From Microbacterium oleivorans (lineage in GTDB: Bacteria > Actinomycetota > Actinomycetes > Actinomycetales > Microbacteriaceae), in contig NZ_JAMBOV010000005.1 of assembly GCF_023715745.1 (NCBI RefSeq), positions 124,001 to 188,000 of the forward strand: 64,000 bases of DNA, written 5' to 3'. Both the position numbers and the translations under genes were made by a program. The stretch's first letter is position 1, and the number at the start of each line of letters is the position of its first letter. Below, in pieces: positions 34,135-44,947 of this stretch. The notes under the pieces are model-generated. The model did no database searches. It was given only the letters and a program-made list of their open reading frames with translations, and was not told the origin of the DNA.

Positions 34135-35583
34135 GTGACGGTTCGGCTCTACGACTCCCAGGCTCAGGCGCTGCGCGACTTCGCGCCCGCCGATCCCGAG
34201 AACGTCACGATGTACGTCTGCGGACCGACGGTCCAGTCGGGTCCGCACATCGGCCACGTCCGCGCCGCGCTGAGTTTCGACGTCCTCCGCCGGTGGCTCA
34301 TCCACCGGTTCGGGCGGGTCACCTTCGTCCGCAACGTCACCGACATCGACGACAAGGTGCTCGCGAACGCGACCGACGCCGAGCCGTGGTGGGCACTGGC
34401 CTACCGGATGGAGCTCGAGTTCTCGCGCGCGTATGCCGCGGTCGGCATCCTGCCCCCGACGTACGAGCCGCGGGCGACGGCATCCATCCCGCAGATGCAG
34501 GAGCTCATCGAGCGATTGATCGAGGCCGGCCACGCGTACGCCGCGGCGGGTGACGTGTACTTCGACGTGCGTTCCTGGCCGCAGTACGGGTCGCTCACCC
34601 GCCAGTCCGTCGACGCGATGGAGTCCGCCGCCGACGCCGATCCGCGCGGCAAGCGGGACCCCCGCGACTTCGCGCTCTGGAAGGGCGCGAAGGAGGGTGA
34701 ACCGGCGGACGCCTCGTGGGCGTCACCGTGGGGATCCGGCCGCCCCGGGTGGCACATCGAGTGCTCCGCGATGAGCCGGCGATACCTCGGCCCCGAGTTC
34801 GACATTCACGGCGGCGGACTCGACCTGCGCTTCCCCCACCACGAGAACGAGCTCGCGCAGTCCACGGCGGCCGGCGACGCGTTCGCCCGCTACTGGGTGC
34901 ACAACGGGCTCGTGACGGTCGGCGACCAGAAGATGTCGAAGTCGCTCGGCAACTTCCTCCTCGCCGTGGACGTCCTCGCCGAGTACGACCCGCTCGTGGT
35001 CCGGTATGCACTGCTCGCCGCCCACTACCGCTCGAACCTCGACCTGTCGTCGTCGACGTTCGCCGAAGCAGATGCCGCACTCGGCCGCATCCGCTCGTTC
35101 CTCGAGCGCGCGGAACGACGCCCCAGCCCGTTCACGTGGGCCGCGAAGCCTCCTCACGGCGCGTCCGAGGCGGACTCCGACATCGAGGAGGCGTTCGTCA
35201 TCCCGGCTGCCTTCGCGGAGGCCATGGACGACGACCTCTCCGTCCCGCAGGCGCTCGCCGTCATCCACGAGACCGTGCGCCGCGGCAACGTCGCGATCGA
35301 TGCGGACGACGACGAGTCGGCGGCGATCGCCGCGTGGCAGGTGCGGCAGATGACGAGCCTGCTCGGAATCGACCCGACCTCGACGCAGTGGAAGGTCGAG
35401 GGCGACGAGGCCGCCTCGGCCGCGCTCGATGCCCTCGTCAGCACCATGATCGACCAGCGCGCGGAGGCCCGCGCGACGAAGGACTGGGCGGCAGCCGACC
35501 GTATCCGCGATGCCATCGCGGCGGCCGGCGTCGTCCTCGAAGACGGTCCCGAGGGGACCCATTGGAGTTTGAACAATGGCTAA
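34135..35583 (+). CDS. cysS: Cysteinyl-tRNA synthetase
   Basis: 482 residues from GTG. Class I motifs: [19 protein letters not shown] holds the first zinc Cys and the HIGH box, [10 protein letters not shown] and [11 protein letters not shown] the other zinc ligands, and KMSKSLGN near 265 the ATP loop. The C-terminal helical domain ends [12 protein letters not shown]. Length is slightly above the usual 460-470. Its stop lies eight bases inside the rlmB gene, so the two are coupled, the common actinobacterial order. Confidence 0.96.
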   Translation: MTVRLYDSQAQALRDFAPADPENVTMYVCGPTVQSGPHIGHVRAALSFDVLRRWLIHRFGRVTFVRNVTDIDDKVLANATDAEPWWALAYRMELEFSRAYAAVGILPPTYEPRATASIPQMQELIERLIEAGHAYAAAGDVYFDVRSWPQYGSLTRQSVDAMESAADADPRGKRDPRDFALWKGAKEGEPADASWASPWGSGRPGWHIECSAMSRRYLGPEFDIHGGGLDLRFPHHENELAQSTAAGDAFARYWVHNGLVTVGDQKMSKSLGNFLLAVDVLAEYDPLVVRYALLAAHYRSNLDLSSSTFAEADAALGRIRSFLERAERRPSPFTWAAKPPHGASEADSDIEEAFVIPAAFAEAMDDDLSVPQALAVIHETVRRGNVAIDADDDESAAIAAWQVRQMTSLLGIDPTSTQWKVEGDEAASAALDALVSTMIDQRAEARATKDWAAADRIRDAIAAAGVVLEDGPEGTHWSLNNG

Positions 35584-36562
35584 GCCAGGCAATCCGTCCG
35601 CCGGACGCGGCAAGAAGGGTCCCACGAAGGGATCCGGCGGCAAGAACAAGCGCTCGCTCGAAGGTCGCGGCCCGACACCCAAGGCCGAGGATCGCGCCTG
35701 GCACCCCGCCGGCAAGCGAAAGGCCGCCAAGGAGCGCTTCGTCGCCGGCGGCGGCAAGCCCCAGATCCGACAGACCACCGGAGGTCGCGCGCCCAAGGCG
35801 AAGTCCGGTGACGACACCGAGACGGTCACCGGGCGCAACAGCGTCCTCGAGGCGCTTCGCGCGAAGATCCCGGCGACGGCGTTCTACATCGCGCAGCGCG
35901 TCGAGATGGATGACCGCGTGAAGGAGATGCTCTCCATCGCGACGAACCGCGACATCCCCGTCCTCGAGGTGACGCGTCAGGAGCTCGACCGCATGGCCGG
36001 CTTCGACGGTGTGCACCAGGGTGTCGCACTCAAGGTGCCGCCCTACGAGTACGCGCACCCGCAGGACCTGCTCGAGCAGGTCATCGACCGCGGTCAGCTT
36101 CCGCTCTTCGTCGCGCTCGACGGCGTGACCGACCCCCGCAACCTCGGCGCGATCATCCGGTCCACCGCCGCGTTCGGCGGTCAGGCGATCATCCTGCCGC
36201 AGCGCCGCTCCGCGGGCGTCAACTCCGCCGCGTGGAAGACGAGCGCGGGTGCGGCCGCCCGCATCCCCGTCTCGATCGCCCCGAACCTCACGACGACGCT
36301 CAAGGAATTCAAGAAGCAGGGCGTCTTCATCCTCGGGCTCGACGGCGGCGGCGACGTGTCGCTGCCGGCCCTGCAGCTGGCCGACCGCCCGGTGGTCATC
36401 GTGGTCGGTTCGGAGGGCAAGGGGCTCTCGCGTCTGGTCACCGAGACCTGCGACCAGATCGTGTCGATCCCGATCAACGCGGCGACCGAGTCCCTGAACG
36501 CCGGCATCGCGGCATCCGTCGCCCTCTATCAGGTCGCGACCTTGCGCGCGGCATCGGAGTGA
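35576..36562 (+). CDS. rlmB: 23S rRNA (guanosine-2'-O)-methyltransferase RlmB
   Basis: 328 residues. The first ~85 residues are Lys/Gly/Arg-rich and probably disordered RNA-binding sequence. The substrate-binding domain starts at [12 protein letters not shown] and the SPOUT catalytic domain contains [21 protein letters not shown] (motif 1), [13 protein letters not shown] (motif 2) and [17 protein letters not shown] (motif 3), the knotted SAM site. It methylates G2251 in the peptidyl-transferase P loop. Confidence 0.94.
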   Translation: MAKPGNPSAGRGKKGPTKGSGGKNKRSLEGRGPTPKAEDRAWHPAGKRKAAKERFVAGGGKPQIRQTTGGRAPKAKSGDDTETVTGRNSVLEALRAKIPATAFYIAQRVEMDDRVKEMLSIATNRDIPVLEVTRQELDRMAGFDGVHQGVALKVPPYEYAHPQDLLEQVIDRGQLPLFVALDGVTDPRNLGAIIRSTAAFGGQAIILPQRRSAGVNSAAWKTSAGAAARIPVSIAPNLTTTLKEFKKQGVFILGLDGGGDVSLPALQLADRPVVIVVGSEGKGLSRLVTETCDQIVSIPINAATESLNAGIAASVALYQVATLRAASE

Positions 36563-36620
36563 TAGCCCGACCATAGGATCGCGCGCCAGACTGGCGTCAC
36601 CGACAGCGAAAGGACACCCC

Positions 36621-37259
36621 ATGACCCGTATCGCCGTGATCGGTGGCACCGGCTACGCCGGCAGCCACATCCTCGCCGAGGCCGTCGGCCGCGGCCACAC
36701 CGTCGTCTCCGTCGCCCGCAAGGTGCCGACCGAGCGGGTCGACGGTGCCACCTACGTAGAGGGCACCCTCCTCGACGCGCCCGCTCTCGTCGCGGAGCTC
36801 GAGGGTGTCGAGGTCGTCGTGTTCGCGACGTCTCCGCGTGGCGACATGGTCGGCAAGATGCGGGATGCCGTCACCGAGGTCATCCGCGATCTGCCGTTGT
36901 CCGTACGCGTCGGTATCATCGGCGGCGCCGGCGGCAGCCTGGTCGCGCCCGGCGGTCCTCGCGTCATCGACAGCGGCTTCCCCGAGGAGATCAAGCCCGA
37001 AGCCATGGAGGCCATCGGGATCCTCGAGGACCTCCAGGCCGACACCACCGGGCGGGAATGGTTCTACATCCACCCCGCGGGCGGGTTCGGCGCGTGGGCG
37101 CCGGGGGAGCGGACCGGGTCGTACCGCGACGGCGGCGAGGTCATCGTCACCGACGAGAACGGCGAATCCTTCATCTCGGGTGCCGACTTCGCGATCGCCG
37201 TGCTGGACGAGATCGAGTCGCCGAAGCACCGCAACGAACGGTTCACCGTCGGCTACTGA
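36621..37259 (+). CDS. NAD(P)-binding NmrA/SDR-like protein
   Basis: 212 residues, ATG with GAAAGGA. The Rossmann nucleotide site is IAVIGGTGYAGSHILAEA at the N-terminus; GTLLDAPALVAELEGVEVVVFAT follows. There is no YxxxK active site, so it is more like the NmrA/YwnB group of atypical short-chain proteins that bind NAD(P) and may reduce flavins or quinones or act as redox sensors. It is a single-gene unit. Confidence 0.82.
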   Translation: MTRIAVIGGTGYAGSHILAEAVGRGHTVVSVARKVPTERVDGATYVEGTLLDAPALVAELEGVEVVVFATSPRGDMVGKMRDAVTEVIRDLPLSVRVGIIGGAGGSLVAPGGPRVIDSGFPEEIKPEAMEAIGILEDLQADTTGREWFYIHPAGGFGAWAPGERTGSYRDGGEVIVTDENGESFISGADFAIAVLDEIESPKHRNERFTVGY

Positions 37260-37265
37260 GCCCGT

Positions 37266-38576
37266 TCAGACGAGGTCGCGCCAGTCGACCTGATCGTCCT
37301 CGTCCTCGTCGGGCAGCGGGAGGTCGGCCGTCACGACCGGCACCGCCATCGTCTCCGTCGGCGGCCCCATGACGGTCGCCTCGTCGCGGCGGTGACGGAG
37401 GACGTCGTCGATGTACGACGAGAGCACCTCGGCGATCGGGATGGACTTCCCGCGCGCCTGCGACATGTACCACCGGTGCTCGAGCACCTGATGGAACACC
37501 TCGGCGGGCTCGAGCTTGGCGCGCAGCTCCCACGGGATCGCCTTGACGACCGGCTCGAACACGCGTGTGAGCCACTCGTGCGCGACCATCTCCTCATCGC
37601 TGCCCAACCGCGAGACGCGGGCGGCGAACTCGTCCATGTCGTTGAGCAGGCGGCGAGCCTGGTTCTCCTCCACGTCGAGCCCCGTCAGCCGCAGGAGGCG
37701 GCGCTGGTGGTGGCCGGCATCCACGACCTTGGGCTGGATGAGCACCTTCGTGCCGTCCGCGGTCTCGTCCATCGACATCTCGCCGATGTCGAAGCCGAGG
37801 CTGTTCAGGCGCTGCACGCGTTCGGTGATGCGCCAGGTCTCGTTCGCTGCGAACGTCTCCGTCTCGGTGAGCGCGCTCCACAGGGAGCGGTACGACGACA
37901 TGATCCCGTCGGCGATCGCGACCGCGTCCACGCCGCCCTCGAGGCGACCGCCAGCTTCGAGGTCCATGATCTCGCCGGCGATGTTCGTCCGGGCGACGTC
38001 GAGGTCGTGCTCGCGCTGACCGCGGGTCAGGCCGCCCTCGTGGAGTTCGCCCGTCTCGGCATCGACCAGGTAGGCGGCGAACGCCCCGGCATCCCGTCGG
38101 AAGAGGGTGTTCGACAGGGACACGTCGCCCCAGAAGAAGCCGACGTTGTGGAGCCGCACGAGCAGCGCCGCCAGCGCGTCGACCAGACGGGTCGCGGTGT
38201 CGGGCCGCAGCACCTGGGTGAACAGGGCCCGGTAGGGGAGCGAGAAGCGCAGATGCGCCGTCACGAGGGCTGCGGGAAGGGGCTCGCCCTTCGGTGTCCG
38301 TCGCCCGTCGATCACCGCGACCCGGCTGACGCAGGGAACATCGAGCCGGCCGAGGGAGCCGAGCATCTCGTATTCGCGGCGGGCCATCTCCGCCGTCGTC
38401 TCCTTGACGGCGATGACCCTGCCCGACAGGCTCGCGAAGCGCACGAGGTGTCGCGACAGGCCCTTGGGGAGGGAGACGATCGCGTCGCTCGGCCACTCGC
38501 CGAGCGGTGTCGACCACGGCAGGGCGAGGAGCCCTGCGTCGACGCTGCTGGCGGTGATGCTCAGGGAATGGACCAC
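37266..38576 (-). CDS. DUF4032 domain protein (kinase-like fold)
   Basis: 436 residues from GTG 38576, set by GGAGGT six bases upstream. The N-terminal part has kinase-like signs: VIAVKETTAEMARREYEML (Lys-Glu pair), LVRLHNVGFFWGDVSLSNTLF (catalytic-loop-like H..G D..N) and AYLVDAETGELHEG (DxD-like metal strand). The C-terminal DUF4032 region has RWYMSQARGKSIPIAEVLSSYIDDVL. The function is unknown. It may be a phosphotransferase for a small molecule or a pseudokinase. A terminator of the downstream-side ugpC gene lies just upstream, so it has its own promoter. Confidence 0.82.
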   Translation of the reverse strand: MVHSLSITASSVDAGLLALPWSTPLGEWPSDAIVSLPKGLSRHLVRFASLSGRVIAVKETTAEMARREYEMLGSLGRLDVPCVSRVAVIDGRRTPKGEPLPAALVTAHLRFSLPYRALFTQVLRPDTATRLVDALAALLVRLHNVGFFWGDVSLSNTLFRRDAGAFAAYLVDAETGELHEGGLTRGQREHDLDVARTNIAGEIMDLEAGGRLEGGVDAVAIADGIMSSYRSLWSALTETETFAANETWRITERVQRLNSLGFDIGEMSMDETADGTKVLIQPKVVDAGHHQRRLLRLTGLDVEENQARRLLNDMDEFAARVSRLGSDEEMVAHEWLTRVFEPVVKAIPWELRAKLEPAEVFHQVLEHRWYMSQARGKSIPIAEVLSSYIDDVLRHRRDEATVMGPPTETMAVPVVTADLPLPDEDEDDQVDWRDLV

Positions 38577-38598
38577 GCGGTGACCTCCGGCTGACGCG

Positions 38599-38637
38599 CC
38601 GCGGCGCGGGAGGTCCGGAGACCTTCCCGCGCCGCGG
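38599..38637 (-). terminator. Terminator of the ugpC-type gene
   Basis: CCGCGGCGCGGGAGGT pairs with ACCTTCCCGCGCCGCGG apart from one bulged T, 19 bases after the ABC ATPase stop and before the DUF4032 start. Confidence 0.65.
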
Positions 38638-38655
38638 TCCTGCTGATGATGACGA

Positions 38656-39759
<1,104 letters not shown>

Positions 39760-39985
39760 TGTTTCTTCTCCTTCACCGGCAGGTACGTGCCGGACGATCC
39801 GTAGTGAAGCGAGCGGGGACGACCCCGCACACCCGCCATCGGGTGCGTGTTCAGTATGGCACGGGTGCGGCGTGCGGGGGGATGCGGTCTCGTCAGCCTT
39901 TTTCCAGCGCGTCTGGCTAACATCGGACCGTGCGCCACCCCCGAGCGCCGGGCCGTTCGGCCACCACAGATCTTCCCGAGGTTCC

Positions 39986-40963
39986 ATGTCCACCGATTCC
40001 GGCGACACTCCGTCATCCGCGACCGACCGCCGCGAGGCCGTACGCGAGAAGGCGCAGCGCGTCCATGTCCGTCAGTCGCGCGCACGCATCGCGCGACGTG
40101 TCTCGCTGGGCGTGCTGGCCACCGCTGCCGTCGCGGCCGTGGCGATGGTGGTCGTGTGGTCGGTCACCTCGACGATGGGCGGCCGTGACCTGACACCGAG
40201 CACGGCGACCTCCGACGGCTTCGCCGTCAGCGACGTCACCGGGGTCTCGGCGGACCAGGGTGTCATCGACGAGAGCGCCGTCGAGGCGACCCCGGGTTCG
40301 GACAAGGCGGCGACGCCGGCACCCACGGCATCCGCCACGGCTGCCCCCGTCGACATCCGCGTCTACGTCGACTACCTCTCGCCGGGGGCGCGCGAGTGGC
40401 AGCTCGCCAACGTCGACCAGCTCACCACGTGGGTGGATCAGGGCGCGGCGACGCTCAGCTACCACCCCGTGTCGATGCTCACGGCGAAGTCGAACGGCAC
40501 GAAGTACTCGCTCCGCGCCGCCGCTGCGGCGGCCTGCGTCGCGACGCACGACGAGAGCGTGTTCTTCGCGTACAACACCGAGCTCCTCACGCGGCAGCCC
40601 GCGATGGACACCGACGGGTTCTCCGACGTCGAGCTCGCCGATCTCGCGCAGGCCGTGGGCGCGAGCGATCCCGAGAAGCTGCGATCCTGCATCGAGGACG
40701 GCGACTTCACCGAGTGGGCGAAGGATGCCACGGAGCGGGCCATCGCCGGCATCCCCGACACGGACGGTCTGGAGCTCACCGGGACGCCGATGATCCTCGT
40801 CAACGGCCAGCCCTACATGGGTGCGTTGTCGGATGCCGCGGAGTTCTCGCAGTTCGTGCTGACGAGCGCCAGCGACGCGTTCTACACCGAGCAGACCCCG
40901 ACTCCCACGCCGACCACACCCGCAGAGACGTCGACGCCGACGCCGACCGAGCCTGCGGAGTGA
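39986..40963 (+). CDS. Membrane-anchored thioredoxin-fold (DsbA-like) protein lacking CXXC
   Basis: 325 residues from ATG 39986. A basic N-terminus is followed by one membrane helix (about 40-62), an Ala/Thr/Pro-rich spacer to about 120, then a DsbA-like domain facing outward. The opening strand reads IRVYVDYLSPGAREWQ where active DsbA/MPT53 proteins have a C-x-x-C after the Tyr/Pro, so both catalytic cysteines are replaced. The cis-Pro loop LTGTPMILVNGQPY is kept. Two Cys remain (AACVATHD and RSCIEDG). A Thr/Pro tail ends the protein. The fold is clear, classical disulfide chemistry is unlikely. Confidence 0.8.
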   Translation: MSTDSGDTPSSATDRREAVREKAQRVHVRQSRARIARRVSLGVLATAAVAAVAMVVVWSVTSTMGGRDLTPSTATSDGFAVSDVTGVSADQGVIDESAVEATPGSDKAATPAPTASATAAPVDIRVYVDYLSPGAREWQLANVDQLTTWVDQGAATLSYHPVSMLTAKSNGTKYSLRAAAAAACVATHDESVFFAYNTELLTRQPAMDTDGFSDVELADLAQAVGASDPEKLRSCIEDGDFTEWAKDATERAIAGIPDTDGLELTGTPMILVNGQPYMGALSDAAEFSQFVLTSASDAFYTEQTPTPTPTTPAETSTPTPTEPAE

Positions 40964-40993
40964 CGGCCGCGGCCCGGATAGACTGGGCCTTCT

Positions 40994-41066
40994 GCCGGCT
41001 TGGCGCAATTGGTAGCGCACCGTACTTGTAATACGGGGGTTGCAGGTTCAAGTCCTGTAGCCGGCA
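40994..41066 (+). tRNA. tRNA-Thr (UGU)
   Basis: 73 bases folding as a cloverleaf: acceptor GCCGGCT/AGCCGGC, D-arm GGCGCAATTGGTAGCGC, anticodon stem CCGTA/TACGG with loop CTTGTAA giving UGU, and T-arm GTTCAAGT. Discriminator A; CCA is not encoded. It lies 30 bases after the thioredoxin-fold gene. Confidence 0.95.
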
Positions 41067-41132
41067 CTCCGACTGTGCGTCGTGTCGTCCTGTCGAGACG
41101 GAGGTCGCAGGTTCGCGTCCTCGAGCATCCGC

Positions 41133-42254
41133 TCACGAAGCGTCGACGGCCTGTGCTTTCGCCTTCGCGTGCTCGCGCCGCAGGCGCAGGCGCAGGAACG
41201 GGCGCTCGACGAGCCAATACGACGCCTCCGCGGCCAGGAGCAGCGCGACGAGGCCCCCGAGAGTGAGCCCGCCGAACCACGTCGTGTTGTGGTTCGTCAT
41301 GAACAGCTGCTGATACAGGTACAGGCTGTACGAGATCAGACCGACGTGCACGACGGGGCGCCAGTTGAGGAACCGTCCGAAGGGCGATGCCGGTGCTCGC
41401 ATCATCCACACGATGACGAGCGCCACGGCGAGAGCGTCGCCGACGTACCCGACCGTGTACATCCACACGCCTTCGAGCCGCGACGTCAGGGCCCACGACA
41501 GCGGGAGCCACACGACGACCGCCCACTGCAGGTGGCGGGCGAACACCCAATCGGTGAGGCGCTCGAACCAGCGTTCTCCCGCGCCGTAGGCCAGGAGGCA
41601 TCCGATCATCAGCGCGTCCGCCCGGGTGTGGAACATGTACGTCACCCCGCCTTCCGGCACGAACGGGAGGAGGTAGGTCCCGATGCGCACGAACGGCGAG
41701 ATCAGGACGCCGACGACCAGGACCTTCACGGCGACACGACGGGGCATGAGGATGACGGCGAGCGGCCAGAGGACGTAGAACTGCTCCTCGACGCTCAGCG
41801 ACCAGGTGTGCCCCGTCCACCATGCACCGTCGAGCGGCCAGTAGTCCCGCAGGAAAAGGGCCGGACTGATGATGTCGCGCGGCCCGACGCCGTCGATCAC
41901 CCCCGTCGCCACGAGGACGACGACGACCCCGAGGAAGACGAACAGGGCGGGCAGAATGCGGTAGGCACGTCGGCGGTAGAACCCGGCCAGCGAGATGCGC
42001 CCGGTCTTGCCTCTCTCGCGCAGGAGCAGTGTCGTGATCAGGAACCCGGACAGGACGAAGAACGCCTGCACGCCGAAATACCCTCCGGGCAGATTCGCCC
42101 GGAGGAACGTCACCAGGTCCGTCTGCGGAAGTGTGACCGCGCCATGACCCCAGATCACGCAGAGCACCGCCAACGCGCGGATCCCGTCGAGCGACGGGAT
42201 GGTGCGAGCGAGCGCCGGATCGGTTGCGCGCCGGACGGTCGACGTGCTCGTCAT
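41133..42254 (-). CDS. OafA/YrhL-type acyltransferase 3 membrane protein
   Basis: 373 residues from ATG 42254, preceded by GGGGGAAG; an earlier in-frame ATG lacks a site. It begins PSLDGIRALAVLCVIWGH, the conserved R-x10-H region of this family, then GVQAFFVLSGFLITTLLL, FYRRRAYRILPAL, and TGHTWSLSVEEQFYVLWPL. About ten membrane helices are visible. No SGNH tail domain is present. It O-acetylates or acylates a cell-surface sugar or polymer from the membrane; target unknown. Confidence 0.88.
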   Translation of the reverse strand: MTSTSTVRRATDPALARTIPSLDGIRALAVLCVIWGHGAVTLPQTDLVTFLRANLPGGYFGVQAFFVLSGFLITTLLLRERGKTGRISLAGFYRRRAYRILPALFVFLGVVVVLVATGVIDGVGPRDIISPALFLRDYWPLDGAWWTGHTWSLSVEEQFYVLWPLAVILMPRRVAVKVLVVGVLISPFVRIGTYLLPFVPEGGVTYMFHTRADALMIGCLLAYGAGERWFERLTDWVFARHLQWAVVVWLPLSWALTSRLEGVWMYTVGYVGDALAVALVIVWMMRAPASPFGRFLNWRPVVHVGLISYSLYLYQQLFMTNHNTTWFGGLTLGGLVALLLAAEASYWLVERPFLRLRLRREHAKAKAQAVDAS

Positions 42255-42373
42255 GTCTTCCCCCAAGAAGTCGCGAGCAGCGCAGGTCCCCACCGCGCTC
42301 AGCTCGTCTAGGGGATGACGCTACCCGCTCGCTCGACCTTTCGCGAGGGTCGAGCGAGCCGGGCGGCTCCGGC

Positions 42374-43654
42374 TCAGGCGACCGGCGTCTCGGCCTCGCG
42401 AGGCGTGACGCGGACCTCGGCGATGCGGCGGCGATCCATGGCGGTCACCTGGATCGTCGCGCCGTCGACCTCGATCGTGTCGCCCACGACCGCGAGGCGG
42501 CCGAGCTGCTCGGTCACGAATCCGGCGACGGTGTCGGAGGCGCCGCGGGGGAGCGTGATCCCCGTCGCCTCGGAGAAGTCCTGCAGATTGAGGCGCCCGT
42601 CGATGATCTCGCGATCGCTCACGGGAGCGACCGCGGCGTCGTACTCGTCGAAGATCTCACCGACGACCTCCTCGACGAGGTCCTCGAGGGTCACGATGCC
42701 GTCCGTGCCGCCGTATTCGTCGACGACGACCGCGATCTGATGTCCCTCCGCCCGCATCTTCGTCAGTGTCGGCAGGACACGCGCCGTCGACGGGAAGTAC
42801 GGGATCGGCCGGACGATGCTCGACAAGGGGGCCGCCGCATCCGAGGCCGCCTCGAACAGGTCGCGGACATGCACGAAGCCGACGATGTCGTCGATGGACG
42901 TGTCGGCGACGGGATACCGCGAGAACGGCAGTTCGTGCACCGCAGAGATGGCCTCGCCGATCGTCGCGCTGTCGTCGAGGGAGGTGACGTCGGGGCGCGG
43001 CCGCATGACCTCGCTCAGCTGACGCTCGCGCAGCGAGAGGACGTCCTCGAGGATGCGTCGCTCGTCCTCGGGGAGACCCTCGTGGCTCGCGACGATGTCG
43101 CGGACCTCCTCGTCGGTGAGCTCCTCGCCGGTCTTGTGCGGGTCGCCGCCGAGCAGACGCACAAGGGCGTTCGTCGACACCGACAGCAACCAGATGACCG
43201 GTCGCATGACCTTCGCGAACCCGTCGAGGACAGGCGCGACGACGTAGGCGAACTGGGCGTTCCGCTGGATGGCGAGCCGCTTCGGCACGAGTTCCCCGAG
43301 CACGAGCGACAGGTAGGCGATCAGCAACGTGAGAATCAGCGTCGCGATCGTCAGGGCCAAGCCCGGATCGGCGCCCCAGGATTCGATGAGCGGCGCCACC
43401 GACGGTGCGATGGAGGTCGCACCGTAGGCGGCGGATGCGAACCCCGCCACCGTGACGCCGATCTGCACCGCGGAGAGGAACGTATTGGGGTTCCGGGCGA
43501 GGCCCGCGACCTTCTCGCCGCGCTTTCCGCGCGCGGCGATCGCGTTGATCTGGCTCTCCCGCAGGGTCACCAGCGCCATCTCGGTCGCCGCGAACACCCC
43601 GCCCACCAGGACGAACACCACGACGAGGGCGATGTTCAGTGCCAGATCGTTCAT
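42374..43654 (-). CDS. CNNM/HlyC-CorC family membrane protein
   Basis: 426 residues. The DUF21 membrane domain covers about 1-185 with three to four helices (ALNIALVVVFVLVGGVFAATEMALV). A pair of CBS domains follows (about 205-335; VMRPRPDVTSLDDSATIGEAI, VVVDEYGGTDGIVTLEDLVEEVVG), and the CorC/HlyC C-terminal domain ends at 420 (DREIIDGRLNLQDFSEATGI). Members are magnesium or other divalent-cation transporters or their regulators. The older label hemolysin is not supported by any toxin feature. Same strand as terC, 63 bases apart. Confidence 0.88.
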   Translation of the reverse strand: MNDLALNIALVVVFVLVGGVFAATEMALVTLRESQINAIAARGKRGEKVAGLARNPNTFLSAVQIGVTVAGFASAAYGATSIAPSVAPLIESWGADPGLALTIATLILTLLIAYLSLVLGELVPKRLAIQRNAQFAYVVAPVLDGFAKVMRPVIWLLSVSTNALVRLLGGDPHKTGEELTDEEVRDIVASHEGLPEDERRILEDVLSLRERQLSEVMRPRPDVTSLDDSATIGEAISAVHELPFSRYPVADTSIDDIVGFVHVRDLFEAASDAAAPLSSIVRPIPYFPSTARVLPTLTKMRAEGHQIAVVVDEYGGTDGIVTLEDLVEEVVGEIFDEYDAAVAPVSDREIIDGRLNLQDFSEATGITLPRGASDTVAGFVTEQLGRLAVVGDTIEVDGATIQVTAMDRRRIAEVRVTPREAETPVA

Positions 43655-43716
43655 CGGATCACTCCGACGGGTCCGGTCTCATCGGTGGGCGGGATCCTAT
43701 GATCGCTGTCCATCGG

Positions 43717-44754
43717 TCAGCGGTGCTCCTTCGTCTCTGCGGGGGAGGGGGTCGTGGTCGGTGCGCCGGCGGCGAGCTCGCGGTCTCGGTCGCGACGCGT
43801 CTTGGCGAGGCTCGCCACCGTGGCCACGACGATAGTGGCCGCGATGAACAGGAGCGAGAACCAGATCGGGATCTCGGGAGCCCACAGCATCGGCTCGCCC
43901 CCGTTGATGAACGGCAGCTCGTTGACGTGCATCGCGTGCAGCACGAGCTTGACACCGATGAAGGCGAGGATGACGGCCAGGCCCTGCGCGAGGTAGACGA
44001 GACGCTCGAGCAGACCGCCGATGAGGAAGTACAGCTGACGCAGGCCCATGAGCGCGAACGCGTTCGCGGTGAACACGATGTACGCCTCGTTCGTGAGGCC
44101 GTAGATCGCGGGGATCGAGTCGACGGCGAAGATGAGGTCGACGAAACCGATCGCGATGATGACGAGCAGCATCGGGGTGACGAACCGCTTGCCGTTCTTC
44201 TTCACCGTGAGCTTGTCGCTGTTGTACTCGTCGCTGACGGGGAGGATGCGGCGCACGAACTGCATGAACTTGCCGTTGGCCGGGTCGGACTCACCGTGCG
44301 CGAACGCCTGACGGTAGGCGAGGAAGAGAAGCAGCAGACCGAAGATGTAGAAGATCCAGGAGAAGTTCTCGATGAGGGCGGCACCCACGGCGATGAACGC
44401 ACCGCGCATGATCAGCGCGATGACGATGCCGATCATCAGCACCTTCTGCTGGTACTTCTTCGGCACCGCGAAGCCCGTCATGACGATCAGGAACACGAAG
44501 AGGTTGTCGATGGACAGCGCCTTCTCCGTCAGGTAACCCGCGAAGTACTCGCCGGAGTAGACCCAGCCCCACCCGGGGATGATGCCGATGACGACACCGA
44601 AGATCAGCGCGAGACCGATGTAGAAGGCGGACCAGCGAGCGGACTCGCCGACCGACGGCTCATGCGGCTTGCGGACGTGTGCGAAGAATTCGTAGACGAA
44701 GAAGGCGATCGTGACGGCGATCGTGATGCCCCAGACGAGAGGGGTGATTTCCAC
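43717..44754 (-). CDS. TerC family integral membrane protein (manganese exporter type)
   Basis: 345 residues. GTG 44754 is chosen over the earlier in-frame ATG at 44802 for three reasons: it has GAGGAG six bases upstream, the family starts VEITPLVWGITIAV, and the earlier start falls inside the riboswitch. About nine membrane helices; conserved blocks EFFAHVRKPHEPS, EKALSIDNLFVFLIVMTGFA (acidic/Asn site), and the mirrored VDLIFAVDSIPAIYGLT. TerC/Alx/MneA proteins export Mn2+ or supply it to exported enzymes. The Mn-type riboswitch upstream supports that role. The tail is Ala/Thr/Pro-rich. Confidence 0.9.
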   Translation of the reverse strand: MEITPLVWGITIAVTIAFFVYEFFAHVRKPHEPSVGESARWSAFYIGLALIFGVVIGIIPGWGWVYSGEYFAGYLTEKALSIDNLFVFLIVMTGFAVPKKYQQKVLMIGIVIALIMRGAFIAVGAALIENFSWIFYIFGLLLLFLAYRQAFAHGESDPANGKFMQFVRRILPVSDEYNSDKLTVKKNGKRFVTPMLLVIIAIGFVDLIFAVDSIPAIYGLTNEAYIVFTANAFALMGLRQLYFLIGGLLERLVYLAQGLAVILAFIGVKLVLHAMHVNELPFINGGEPMLWAPEIPIWFSLLFIAATIVVATVASLAKTRRDRDRELAAGAPTTTPSPAETKEHR

Positions 44755-44785
44755 AGGAGTCTCCTCGATGGCGTGAACGGACGAC

Positions 44786-44884
44786 GCCAGAGTCTTCTCC
44801 ATCCCGATTGCTCGGGACCGGTGGTCCGGGATGCGTCTTCACACCCGTAGTGACGAACCGACCGTCGTGGAGTACTCCCCCTGG
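44786..44884 (-). promoter_or_regulatory. yybP-ykoY (Mn2+) riboswitch upstream of terC
   Basis: On the minus strand the leader contains the hallmark GGGGAGTA at its 5' side, then CGACGGTCGGTTCGTCACTACG with the conserved loop, a GGACC-ACC-GGTCC hairpin, and AGAAGACTCTGG, close to the AAGACC of this family. It ends 32 bases before the GTG start, in front of the gene family this RNA most often controls. Recognition is by eye; a covariance model was not run. Confidence 0.7.
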
Positions 44885-44947
44885 GAATCAAAATGCTACG
44901 GGATCCAGGCGACCGAAACTGACAATTGCCTGACGCAGCCGCTCGTG

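Noticed and set aside
42374-43654. Hemolysin activity for the CNNM/CorC-like protein
   Set aside because: The label comes from old naming of the family; the DUF21-CBS-CorC layout points to divalent-cation transport.
44755-44802. ATG 44802 as start of the TerC protein
   Set aside because: It lies inside the conserved riboswitch leader and lacks a ribosome site.
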